Origin: Methanobacteriota archaeon
GTDB taxonomy: Archaea > Thermoplasmatota > DTKX01 > GCA-020343715
DNA length: 19,500 nucleotides
NCBI GenBank assembly: GCA_030594725.1
Contig: JAUVEQ010000010.1
Span: 1-19,500 of the forward strand
Direction: 5' to 3'
Every line of letters begins with the position of its first letter. The stretch's first letter is position 1. This document shows, one piece after another, positions 1-7,429 of the stretch. A program made the position numbers and the translations under genes. The notes under the pieces were generated by a model, which was given only the letters and a program-made list of their open reading frames with translations, did no database searches and had not been told where the DNA came from.

Positions 1-1
1 G

Positions 2-766
2 AACGGGTCATTGCAGGTCCGGTCCGTGCCGATGGACTTCCTACTCATGCCCGTCTTCACCGAGAATGATTTTTCCGACCTGGAGTACAACGACAGCGTC
101 GACGACAATTACCTGTTCACCTTCACCTCGGACGGGGCCGGGGGCGAGGTGCTCGAGTCCTACGGTCGTCACCACCGTTCCTCCAACATCGACATCGTAT
201 CCATCACGGCAGTCCACGACCACACCGCCGGCATGGTGACAGTTACACTCAGGTTCGCGGCGGAGGTCGTGGACGAGGCGGGTACGGAGTACTGGGTCTT
301 CTTCGTGAATGGGAGCCACCGGCAGCCGGAGGCCCTCCGTAATCCGTGGGAGCACACGAACGGCTCCTTCCTATGGACCTTCAGCGACCAGGCGCGGACC
401 GTGTGCAATATGTATTACGAGAACGGTCAGGGGGGCTCCACATACGACCTTCCAGATCTAGAGGTCATCGTGGAGGGGGACACTATCACCTTCCGGGTGC
501 CCTCACGGGAGCTCCGGTCCGCCGGTGTCGCCCCGGTGTCAGGCTTCGGCGTCTACGCCTACGCCCACACGTTGACCATCAGGGAGGACGGGGACTATCG
601 CGTACGGGTCAACTGGGATGCGGCAGGCGTTGGGGCGGCGGGGGTGCCAGCGGAGTTCTCCAACGAGCCGGAGGAGGAGAGCCCTTTGCCGCCATTCCTG
701 GCGCCGATGGCCATCGCCCTGGTCGCGGTCGCGTTGCTCGCTCTGGCAGGTAGGCGCCGGCGATGA
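2..766 (+). CDS. C-terminal part of a surface/exported protein with a C-terminal membrane anchor (5' end outside window)
   Basis: I do not recognise the family. The reading frame is open to the left edge. In-frame TTG (11) and ATG (29) codons exist, but neither is followed by a signal peptide, so the true start is probably upstream of the window. The visible ~250 residues are rich in alternating beta-type sequence with acidic and Tyr/Trp-rich stretches, and include NGS sequons, as in extracellular beta-sandwich proteins. The end is tripartite: an acidic/proline segment (EPEEESPLPPF), one hydrophobic helix of about 20 residues (LAPMAIALVAVALLALAG), then four arginines. This predicts anchoring with the bulk of the protein outside the cell. 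It resembles archaeal C-terminal sorting anchors, but I see no PGF-CTERM or other named motif. It converges on the SIS gene with a gap of 10 bp. Confidence 0.7.
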   Translation, partial: NGSLQVRSVPMDFLLMPVFTENDFSDLEYNDSVDDNYLFTFTSDGAGGEVLESYGRHHRSSNIDIVSITAVHDHTAGMVTVTLRFAAEVVDEAGTEYWVFFVNGSHRQPEALRNPWEHTNGSFLWTFSDQARTVCNMYYENGQGGSTYDLPDLEVIVEGDTITFRVPSRELRSAGVAPVSGFGVYAYAHTLTIREDGDYRVRVNWDAAGVGAAGVPAEFSNEPEEESPLPPFLAPMAIALVAVALLALAGRRRR

Positions 767-776
767 AGGTGGGGGC

Positions 777-1334
777 TCAGTAGAGCTGCCCGTGGCGCTT
801 GCGCATCGAACCCTCGGTCTCCTCCAGGCGTACCATCAGGTCGACGACCACGGTGTCGAGGAATATCAGGCAGGCATCCTCGAAGATGGTGCCCATGGGG
901 GCGTAGACCTCCCGGTCCTCGTCATTGGGGGTGTCCAGGTGGATGGTTATATCGGACATCCTGGCCAGACTGCTCTTCGCGACCTCGGTTATCGAGGCCA
1001 CCAGGGTGCCCCCGTCCCGGGAGCTCTGGGCGTAGAAGATGGATGACTGGGTCTCGCCGGTCCCGGACACGATGATCGTCATGTCCCGCTCCCCCGGCGC
1101 GTCCACCTCGTCTATCGACATGCGGACCACCCGGAGACCCAGATGGCCCAGGCGCATGGCGAAGCAGCGGGCAACGAAGCCCGACCTGCCGGCGCCGTAG
1201 ATGAACACGCGCTCGGCCTTGTGGATGGCGTCGACCAGCTTGTCCGCGAGGGCGCAGTCTATGCTGTCGATGGTCTGGTGGATGCCGTTGGACAGGTAAC
1301 GCAGCGCCTTCTTCCTCGGACCACGCTCGGTCAT
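777..1334 (-). CDS. 6-phospho-3-hexuloisomerase-like SIS-domain protein
   Basis: This 185-residue SIS-domain protein has the usual length and signatures of archaeal/bacterial 6-phospho-3-hexuloisomerase (PHI). Residues 47-66 hold the sugar-phosphate loop GAGRSGFVARCFAMRLGHLG. SGTGET (90-95) is the second SIS phosphate-binding motif. APMGTIFED (145-153) carries the conserved Glu152, and the C-terminal MRKRH (177-181) carries the conserved His. PHI interconverts 3-hexulose 6-phosphate and fructose 6-phosphate. In archaea it normally works with hexulose-6-phosphate synthase to make or drain ribulose 5-phosphate, but no synthase gene is visible here. The ATG overlaps the TGA of the upstream TIM-barrel gene by 4 nt, so the two are co-transcribed and probably translationally coupled. 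Its exact substrate is inferred from family resemblance; other SIS sugar-phosphate isomerases are the alternative. Confidence 0.85.
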   Translation of the reverse strand: MTERGPRKKALRYLSNGIHQTIDSIDCALADKLVDAIHKAERVFIYGAGRSGFVARCFAMRLGHLGLRVVRMSIDEVDAPGERDMTIIVSGTGETQSSIFYAQSSRDGGTLVASITEVAKSSLARMSDITIHLDTPNDEDREVYAPMGTIFEDACLIFLDTVVVDLMVRLEETEGSMRKRHGQLY

Positions 1335-2368
1335 TTGGACGCCTCTTTCAACTGCCTCTGGATCTTGGACTCCCGCTTGAGCATGACCCGCTCCAGGATG
1401 ACCTTCATGTACATCGCGTCGTGCTCCAGGAGCGGGGAGCTCGAGATGATGGTGATGTCAAAGTTGTTCTCGAGGATGCACTCGGCCAGGGGCTCGAACT
1501 TGAGGTCCCCCTTCTTGATGGGGGTGTAGCGCTTCTCGTTCCCGCCCTCGTGCTGGACGCCGGAGAAATGCGTGTAGAACCACTTCAGCTTCGAGGCCTT
1601 CTTCGTCCTGTCGAAGACCTCCTGGAACTGCTCCTTGCTCTGGAGGGAGCCGTGCTCGCGGGCGTGGATGTGGGGGAAGTTGAGGACGGGCACGGTGCCC
1701 TTGACCTGGGAGACCACGTCGAGGATCTCGTCAAGGCTGCCGTACACCACCTGCTTGCCGGAGGTCTCGAGGCCGATGCGGGCCTTGATCTTGCGTTCCC
1801 TGTACTCGCCCGTGAGGGACTCCATCTTGGCGATGACGGAGTCGGTGGCCTCGTCCAGCTCCAGGTCGCCATAGAGGCCCATGTGGGTGACCACGACCCC
1901 CGCACCCAGGGCGTCGGCGATCATGCCCCCGTAGATGACGTTGTTGATGGACCGCTCGGATATGCCGTCCTCGCCGCCCAGGTCCATGTAGTAGGGCGTG
2001 TGGAGTGAGAGGTCCACGTCAAGTTCCCGGGCCAGTCGGCCGGTCTCCTTGAGCTCGCTGTAGTCGTTGCCGATCCCGCAGGTCAGGACCCGGAGGGTGT
2101 CGCCCTCCTCGACCTTCATGTTCTTCTCCCATACGGGCTCCACATTATCGTCGTCCACGTGCCGGAGGACGTCGACGATCAGTTCCTTCTCCACGTCCGT
2201 GGGAACCATACCATCCTCCTCCTCGGTGGCGTAGCGGTCGTGGACGTTCACGCGGACGAACTGGATCTCCATCGAGTTGAGTCCCAGCATGTGGACGTCC
2301 TCGATGCCGTCCCTAGGCGTCCTGCCCTTGCAGGAGAGGGGGATGCCACTCGGGCCGAACCTAATCAT
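1331..2368 (-). CDS. Endonuclease IV / sugar-phosphate isomerase-like TIM-barrel protein
   Basis: This 345-residue protein begins MIRFGPSGIPLSCKGRT, the N-terminus typical of archaeal endonuclease-IV-like (AP endonuclease 2 superfamily) TIM barrels. The ATG at 2368 is preferred over an in-frame start at 2428, because a TATA element (2411-2420) lies inside the longer version. Metal-site motifs appear in family order: His123 (LHTPYY), His162 (THMG), Glu201 (LETSG), His233 (NFPHIHA) and His267 (YTHFSG). Two differences from classical Nfo stand out: Asn230 sits where an Asp ligand is expected, and the DxH segment reads NEKRYTP. Activity as an abasic-site nuclease is therefore uncertain, and a sugar-phosphate isomerase-like role is possible. 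It is the first gene of a two-gene operon, and its partner is a sugar-phosphate isomerase. Confidence 0.75.
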   Translation of the reverse strand: MIRFGPSGIPLSCKGRTPRDGIEDVHMLGLNSMEIQFVRVNVHDRYATEEEDGMVPTDVEKELIVDVLRHVDDDNVEPVWEKNMKVEEGDTLRVLTCGIGNDYSELKETGRLARELDVDLSLHTPYYMDLGGEDGISERSINNVIYGGMIADALGAGVVVTHMGLYGDLELDEATDSVIAKMESLTGEYRERKIKARIGLETSGKQVVYGSLDEILDVVSQVKGTVPVLNFPHIHAREHGSLQSKEQFQEVFDRTKKASKLKWFYTHFSGVQHEGGNEKRYTPIKKGDLKFEPLAECILENNFDITIISSSPLLEHDAMYMKVILERVMLKRESKIQRQLKEASK

Positions 2369-2410
2369 GAGAACACACCGCCGGGAGTGAGTTTTGGTAA
2401 AGGGAGAGGT

Positions 2411-2420
2411 CATATATAAA
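2411..2420 (-). promoter_or_regulatory. TATA box of the TIM-barrel/SIS operon
   Basis: On the minus strand this reads TTTATATATG, in an A/T-rich island within G+C-rich sequence. Transcription would start about 25 nt downstream, near 2390, giving a leader of about 20 nt before the ATG at 2368. This supports 2368 as the start. Confidence 0.6.
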
Positions 2421-2500
2421 AATGACATAGGACCTCGGAGAATCCATGTAGATTCTTCGACCCCGTCCTATTAATAACCTTCGACGGTGCCGGCGAGGAG

Positions 2501-2518
2501 CGAAAAAGTAGATTTATG
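2501..2518 (+). promoter_or_regulatory. BRE/TATA promoter of the isoprenoid operon
   Basis: A purine-rich BRE-like CGAAAAAG is followed by TAGATTTATG. The predicted transcription start, about 2540, lies just upstream of a ribosome binding site (GGGAGG, 2546-2551). A second A/T island (TATTAATAAC, about 2468-2477) is a weaker alternative. The intergenic space is shared with the divergent TATA box at 2411-2420. Confidence 0.55.
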
Positions 2519-2558
2519 GGCGGCCCCTATCCGACCTTCTGCCAAGGGAGGCGAAGCC

Positions 2559-3344
2559 ATGCGACTGGTAAAGCTGGGAGGGAGCGTCATCACGGACAAG
2601 GCCCGGCCGCTGGCATTCCGTTCACAGGTGACCCGTCGCCTCTCTCGGGAGCTGGCCCCCTTCAAGGGAGAGGGGCTCATCGTCGTTCACGGTGCGGGAA
2701 GCTTCGGCCACGTGCGCGCCGCCGAGTACGGCCTGGCCAGGGGAATGACGGACCACAGGCAGGTGGAGGGGACCGCCATCGTCCAGCGGGACGTGCGCGA
2801 CCTGAACCTCAGGGTGCTGGACGTCCTCATAGAGGCGGGCATCCCCGCCGTATCGCTGCCCCCCGCGACCTGGCTCGAGCTGGAGGACGGCCGGATGGTC
2901 GCCTTCGACGCCGTGCCCTTCCAGCGGGCCATCGCAAGGGGCCTGGTCCCCGTCACCTTCGGGGATGTGCTCATGGACACCGAGCGGGGTGTGGCCATCG
3001 CGTCGGGCGACCTGCTCATGGCCGGCCTGGCAGCCGTCTTCAAACCCGACCTCTCGGTCTTCGTCACCGGCGTCGACGGCGTCTACGATGGCGAACCGGC
3101 CGACCCCGGCGCACGCCTGCTGCGCACCGTCTCCCCCGACGGGGCCCAGGTGGTCGGCACCACGGCCGCGGAGGGCGTGGCCGACGTTACGGGCTCGATG
3201 GGGGGAAAGCTGAAGGAGGCCTTCCAGGTGGCCGCCAGCTCTAAGGAGACCTGGATCATCGGGGGCAATCGCCCCGGGCGACTGCGGTCCCTCTTGGAGG
3301 GGCGTCGCGTCAAGGGGACCCGGGTGCTTCCCAGCGGGAGATGA
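2559..3344 (+). CDS. Isopentenyl phosphate kinase
   Basis: This 261-residue amino acid kinase-family protein phosphorylates isopentenyl phosphate to IPP with ATP, the last step of the alternative archaeal mevalonate routes. The ATG at 2559 follows GGGAGG with a 7-nt gap and gives the family N-terminus MRLVKLGGSVITDK; a longer in-frame reading from 2487 lacks support and would span the promoter. Diagnostic residues are Lys5 and Lys14 in KLGGSVITDK (nucleotide/phosphate binding) and the catalytic His51 in HGAGSFGH, which distinguishes IPK from other amino acid kinases. The nucleotide-site segments SGDLLMAGLA, VTGVDGVYDGEP and VTGSMGGKLKEA follow. The next gene is the IPP isomerase, 6 nt after the stop. 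This is a standard archaeal pairing, so confidence is high. Confidence 0.95.
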   Translation: MRLVKLGGSVITDKARPLAFRSQVTRRLSRELAPFKGEGLIVVHGAGSFGHVRAAEYGLARGMTDHRQVEGTAIVQRDVRDLNLRVLDVLIEAGIPAVSLPPATWLELEDGRMVAFDAVPFQRAIARGLVPVTFGDVLMDTERGVAIASGDLLMAGLAAVFKPDLSVFVTGVDGVYDGEPADPGARLLRTVSPDGAQVVGTTAAEGVADVTGSMGGKLKEAFQVAASSKETWIIGGNRPGRLRSLLEGRRVKGTRVLPSGR

Positions 3345-3350
3345 TTGAAC

Positions 3351-4484
3351 ATGACCGGATTCGAGGAGGACCGACCCGCCGTTGCTGACGGTAGCGACGG
3401 GTCGACGGGGCAGACCAGACCCGAGATCATCAAGCGGAAGTCGGACCACGTGGACATCTGTCTCAGGGACGACATCGTCAATTCCAAGAACTTCTGGGAC
3501 GGCGTCCAGCTCATCCATTGCGCATTGCCGGAGGTGGACATCGAGGCGGTGGACACCACCTTCGAGCTCTTCGACAAGAAGGTCGGCGCGCCCATCGTCA
3601 TCGCCGCGATGACGGGCGGTCATTCCCACGGCCAGGAGATCAACGACAACCTGGCCGCCGCAGCGGCCGAGCTCCAGATACCCATGGGCGTTGGCAGCCA
3701 GAGGCCAGCCCTCGAGCACCCCGACTACGCGAGGACCTTCCATCCCCTGAAGGACCACGACATTCCCCTGGTCATCGCCAACATCGGCGCTCCCCAGCTC
3801 ATCGACCAGAAGAGCGGCAAGGCCCTGGGCGCCAACGACATCCGCCGGGCCATGGACATGATCGACGCGGACATGGTGGCGATACACCTCAACTATCTCC
3901 AGGAGATCGCTCAGCCCGATGGCGATACCCGGGCAGCGGGTGTGCTGGAGGCCATCGCCGAGCTGGCGGAGGACATCCCGGTCATCGCCAAGGAGACGGG
4001 GGCTGGCATCAGTCATGCCGTCGCCTTGGAACTTCTCGAGGCCGGGGTCAAGGGTATAGACGTGGGCGGGGCTGGCGGCACCAGCTTCGCCGCGGTGGAG
4101 GCCGTGCGCGCCGAGGAGCGTGGCCTGACCGCCCGGGCCCGCATCGGATGGACCTTCAAGGACTGGGGCATCCCCACGCCGGTGAGCGTCATCGAGGCAT
4201 CCGCGGTGCTGCCGGTCATAGCCACGGGAGGCATACGGAGCGGACTGGACGTCGCCAAGGGCCTGGTGCTCGGCGCCAGCGCGGCGGGGGTGGCCAGGAC
4301 CGTCCTGGCTCCATCGATCAAGGGCAGGGCGGAGACGCTGGAGGCCCTCCAGATGGTCCTGGAGGAACTGCGGACCACAATGTTCCTGGTGGGGGTCGGC
4401 AACGTTCCCGACCTCCAGGTCCAGGAGTTCATCCTGGCCGACAATCTCCTCGCATATCTTGCCCGATTCGAGCAGGAGGAGTGA
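3351..4484 (+). CDS. fni: Type 2 (FMN-dependent) isopentenyl-diphosphate delta-isomerase
   Basis: The 377-residue product interconverts IPP and DMAPP using reduced FMN and Mg2+. The ATG at 3351 is chosen because GGGAGA lies about 9 nt upstream; an in-frame TTG (3345) directly abuts the IPK stop. An acidic, poorly conserved N-terminal tail of about 25 residues precedes the family core. Core motifs are KRKSDH (28-33), the flavin-binding AAMTGG (85-90), GVGSQRP (113-119), the active-site HLNYLQE (179-185) continuing to QPDGD, KETGAGIS (214-221), DVGGAGGTS (237-245) and ATGGIRSGLDVAKGL (291-305). Length and motif order match type 2 IDI and exclude the Nudix type 1 enzyme. It sits between IPK and GGPP synthase, so IPP and DMAPP made here feed directly into the next enzyme. 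Confidence 0.95.
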   Translation: MTGFEEDRPAVADGSDGSTGQTRPEIIKRKSDHVDICLRDDIVNSKNFWDGVQLIHCALPEVDIEAVDTTFELFDKKVGAPIVIAAMTGGHSHGQEINDNLAAAAAELQIPMGVGSQRPALEHPDYARTFHPLKDHDIPLVIANIGAPQLIDQKSGKALGANDIRRAMDMIDADMVAIHLNYLQEIAQPDGDTRAAGVLEAIAELAEDIPVIAKETGAGISHAVALELLEAGVKGIDVGGAGGTSFAAVEAVRAEERGLTARARIGWTFKDWGIPTPVSVIEASAVLPVIATGGIRSGLDVAKGLVLGASAAGVARTVLAPSIKGRAETLEALQMVLEELRTTMFLVGVGNVPDLQVQEFILADNLLAYLARFEQEE

Positions 4485-4486
4485 GC

Positions 4487-5521
4487 ATGGGGGGAGAGGA
4501 TGGTGCTTGGCCACCGAGGTCGACCCCCCCGGAGGTCAAGGCCTACATGGCGTCCCGGCTCGACGAGATCGAGCGTTACCTCGAAGGGCAGCTGGCGATA
4601 GGCCATCATCCCGAGGTGCTCAGGGCGATAGCCTACTATCCGAGCGCCGGGGGGAAGCGGCTCAGACCCGTGCTGACCCTTGCGGTGGCGGATGCGATGT
4701 CCCCGGGCTCGTCCTGGCGGGCCCTACCCTTCGGGTGCGGCCTGGAACTGGTGCACAACTTCACCCTCATACACGATGACCTGATGGACGGGGACAGCGT
4801 CCGCAGGGGCAGGCCCACGCTGCACACCGTGTGGAACCAGGCCTCCGCCATCAATGCCGGGGACATCCTGTTCGCCCTGTCCTTCGAGGTCATGACCCGG
4901 ACCGAGGCCGACGACGCCACGGTCAGGACCCTCGTCCAGGAGGCGGCCCGGACCGTCTTCGAGATCGGCGAGGGGCAACAGTGGGACATGGACTTCGAGG
5001 AGGCCGAACCGGGAGGCGTCACCGAGGCCGAGTACCTGCGGATGGTCGAGTTCAAGACGGCCCGCCTGTTCGAGATGGCGGCCAAGGGTGGTGCCCGGGT
5101 CGCCGGCGCCGACGACGCCCTCACAGAGGAGATGGGCATGTTCGCCCGGGAGATGGGGATCGGCTTCCAGATATGGGACGATTACCTGGACATATTCGCG
5201 GACCAGGACAAGCTGGGCAAGGACGTGGGCTCGGACATACGCAACGGCAAGCACACCATCATGGCCATCCGCGCCCTGGGCTCTGCCGGACCCGAGGACA
5301 GGGCAACGTTCCTCCGGGCCTTCGGGAACGTGGAGGCGACCATCGAGGAGATGGAGGCGGCCATCGACGTGATGCAGAGGACGGGCGCCATCGATCACGC
5401 CAGGTCGATGGCGGAGGACTACGCGACCCGCGCCGAGGACCGGCTCCGGGCATTGCCCCCCTCGGAGCACAGGGAGTTCCTCCGCGGCCTGATCCACTAC
5501 ATGATCGCCCGGGATCACTGA
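4487..5521 (+). CDS. Geranylgeranyl diphosphate synthase (short-chain trans-prenyltransferase)
   Basis: A 344-residue class I trans-prenyltransferase that condenses DMAPP with IPP to make the C20 chain of archaeal lipids. The ATG at 4487 lies 2 nt after the isomerase stop, behind AGGAGGAG; the frame stays open much further upstream but that part is a shadow of the isomerase gene. Motifs: GGKRLRP (55-61); first aspartate-rich motif DDLMD (97-101) followed by RRGRPTLH; second aspartate-rich motif DDYLD (231-235), followed by KLGKDVGSDIRNGKHT. The residue five positions before the first motif is Phe92. A Phe there is known to set C20 product length in archaeal GGPP synthases, so GGPP is the inferred product. 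It is translationally coupled to the isomerase and followed by gltX. Confidence 0.93.
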   Translation: MGGEDGAWPPRSTPPEVKAYMASRLDEIERYLEGQLAIGHHPEVLRAIAYYPSAGGKRLRPVLTLAVADAMSPGSSWRALPFGCGLELVHNFTLIHDDLMDGDSVRRGRPTLHTVWNQASAINAGDILFALSFEVMTRTEADDATVRTLVQEAARTVFEIGEGQQWDMDFEEAEPGGVTEAEYLRMVEFKTARLFEMAAKGGARVAGADDALTEEMGMFAREMGIGFQIWDDYLDIFADQDKLGKDVGSDIRNGKHTIMAIRALGSAGPEDRATFLRAFGNVEATIEEMEAAIDVMQRTGAIDHARSMAEDYATRAEDRLRALPPSEHREFLRGLIHYMIARDH

Positions 5522-5544
5522 CGATGGAAGGAGGGTGAGCAGAC

Positions 5545-7275
5545 ATGGGCAAGGATGCGGACGGTGGACCTCCCCCGGAGGACGAGGTGAGGGAGACCTC
5601 GCGGAAGTACGCGCTCCAGAACGCGGTCCAGCACGAGGGCGCCTGCGAGATGGGCCCGGTCATGGCCCGTGTCCTGGGAGAGCGGCCCGAGTGGCGCGCC
5701 TCAGCCAAGCACATCACAGGCATCGTCAAGGGGGAGGTGGCGGTGGTGAACGACATGGACGCCTCCCAGCAGCTGGCCGAGCTGGAGGCCATCGACCCGT
5801 CCCTCGTGGAACGGACGACCCAGGAGAGGGACCGGGGCCTTCCCGACCTGGAGGGTGTCGACGGCGAGGTGGTCATGCGCTTCGCCCCGGGACCGTCGGG
5901 ACCCCTTCATGTCGGACACTCCCGTGCCGCCATCCTCAACGACGAGTACGTGAAGCGCTACGGCGGTCGCTACATACTGCGACTGGAGGACACCGACCCC
6001 GCCCGTGTGATGCCCGAGGCCTACGAGATGATCCGCGAGGACATGGAGTGGCTGGGCTGCAACGTGACGGACCACTACGAGCAGACCGACCGCTTCGACC
6101 TGTACTACGACCACTCGCGCAGGCTCCTCGAGATGGGCGCGGCCTACGTCTGCACCTGCAATGTCGAGACCTGGCGCGACCTCAAGTCCCACGGTCGGGC
6201 CTGCCCCCACCGTGACACGGTCCCGGCCGTGCACGAGGACCTCTGGGGCAGGATGCTGGAGGGGGAGTTTCAGCCCGAGACCGCCGTGGTCGTCATCAAG
6301 ACCGACCTGGCCGACCCCAACCCGGCGCTCAGGGACTTCGTGGCCCTGCGGATCTCGGACGAGCCCCACCCCAAGACCGGGGACCGTTACCGCGTCTACC
6401 CCCTGTACAACTACTCCGTCGCCATCGACGACCACCTGATGGGGCTCACCCACGTGCTCCGGGGCAAGGACCACCTGAACAACACGCTGCGTCAGAAGTG
6501 GATCTACAGGTACCTCGGGTGGGATCCGCCCCAGTTCCATCACTACGGCTTCGTGTCCATCGAGGACGTGGTCCTCAAGACCTCCCACATCCGCGAATCC
6601 CTGGCCACGGGCAAGTACTCGGGCTGGGACGACCCCCGGCTGGGCACATTACGGGCCCTGGGCCGGAGGGGGCTGTCACCCGAGGCCCTTCGCAGGTACT
6701 GGGTGGAGGCCTCCATCAGGCCCATCGAGATCAAGTTCTCTTGGAAGACCCTCTACGCCCACGACAGGGACATCCACGAGGCCACATCGCCTCGGTTGTT
6801 CTTCGTGGCAAGACCCACGGAGCTGGCCCTCGGCTGTGACCATCCGCTGGTGGGCCACGCACCCGTGCATCCCGACAGGCCCGAGATGGGGCTCCGCGAG
6901 GTTGCCCTGCCCGAGGGCGAGAACGGTCTGTACCGGGTGGTCATCCCCCTGGAGGACCTGAGCAAGCTGAGCGCCGCGGGCCGGTTCCGCCTCAAGGACC
7001 TTGCCAACTTCGAGCTCTCCGGCCCAAGGGAGGCTCGTTACATCGGCGACGATCTGTCGATCCTCAAGCAGGGCGTCCCCATCGTCCACTGGACCACCCC
7101 GGAGGGCGTGCCCACCGTCGTCCGGCGTCCCGACGGGGGCCATGATGAGGGTATCTCAGAACCCCTGGCGATGGAGCATGATGACGCCTTCGTGCAGTTC
7201 GAGCGGTACGGCTTCGTCCGTCTCGAGGTGAACCCAGCGGACGATGACATCGAGGCCTTCTTCGCGTACCGCTGA
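5545..7275 (+). CDS. gltX: Glutamyl-tRNA synthetase (archaeal type)
   Basis: This 576-residue class I synthetase charges tRNA with glutamate. Archaeal enzymes are usually non-discriminating and also make Glu-tRNA(Gln) for GatDE. An N-terminal helical region of about 105 residues (containing KYALQNAV) precedes the Rossmann core. The HIGH motif is HVGH (122-125) in PGPSGPLHVGHSRA, and LEDTDPARV and the GWDDPRLGTLRAL block fit the archaeal/eukaryal GluRS-GlnRS branch. The KMSKS region reads LKTSH (344-348), with His where the usual last Lys is expected. A C-terminal beta-barrel anticodon-binding domain ends in FFAYR. The ATG at 5545 follows GGAGGG by about 10 nt. It lies 23 nt after the GGPP synthase gene, in a linkage known in other archaea. 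A diverged copy of its last 54 bp occurs at 8160-8213. Confidence 0.95.
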   Translation: MGKDADGGPPPEDEVRETSRKYALQNAVQHEGACEMGPVMARVLGERPEWRASAKHITGIVKGEVAVVNDMDASQQLAELEAIDPSLVERTTQERDRGLPDLEGVDGEVVMRFAPGPSGPLHVGHSRAAILNDEYVKRYGGRYILRLEDTDPARVMPEAYEMIREDMEWLGCNVTDHYEQTDRFDLYYDHSRRLLEMGAAYVCTCNVETWRDLKSHGRACPHRDTVPAVHEDLWGRMLEGEFQPETAVVVIKTDLADPNPALRDFVALRISDEPHPKTGDRYRVYPLYNYSVAIDDHLMGLTHVLRGKDHLNNTLRQKWIYRYLGWDPPQFHHYGFVSIEDVVLKTSHIRESLATGKYSGWDDPRLGTLRALGRRGLSPEALRRYWVEASIRPIEIKFSWKTLYAHDRDIHEATSPRLFFVARPTELALGCDHPLVGHAPVHPDRPEMGLREVALPEGENGLYRVVIPLEDLSKLSAAGRFRLKDLANFELSGPREARYIGDDLSILKQGVPIVHWTTPEGVPTVVRRPDGGHDEGISEPLAMEHDDAFVQFERYGFVRLEVNPADDDIEAFFAYR

Positions 7276-7324
7276 GATCCCCTGCTCATCTCCCATCGGT
7301 CCGAACGACCCGGGAGCGAACAAT

Positions 7325-7333
7325 TCTTTATTG
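7325..7333 (+). promoter_or_regulatory. Possible TATA box upstream of the aquaporin gene
   Basis: TCTTTATTG within an A/T-rich island lies about 100 bp upstream of the aquaporin ATG. It predicts a leader of about 75 nt, unusually long for this window, so a second A/T-containing site near 7401-7410 could serve instead. Confidence 0.35.
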
Positions 7334-7429
7334 TTGCCACACCATGGCCCGACCGGGGAGGAAGGCGACCACCCTCATCGGGTCGGGCGGATCCGTCCCA
7401 TCGATATTGTCCAAGGTGAGGAGAACTGG

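Noticed and set aside
2369..2428. Twenty-residue N-terminal extension of the TIM-barrel protein
   Set aside because: The extension contains the operon's TATA box and is not part of the conserved MIRFGP start.
3518..4486. Upstream extension of the GGPP synthase frame by about 320 codons
   Set aside because: It overlaps the isomerase gene in another frame, has Gly/Arg-rich shadow composition, and the ATG at 4487 with its ribosome binding site gives the normal family start.
2622..4514. Long (630-codon) open frame on the minus strand across the isoprenoid genes
   Set aside because: It is antisense to IPK and the isomerase, both clear family members. G+C-rich codons on the plus strand create long open antisense frames, and its translation is low-complexity with no recognisable domain.
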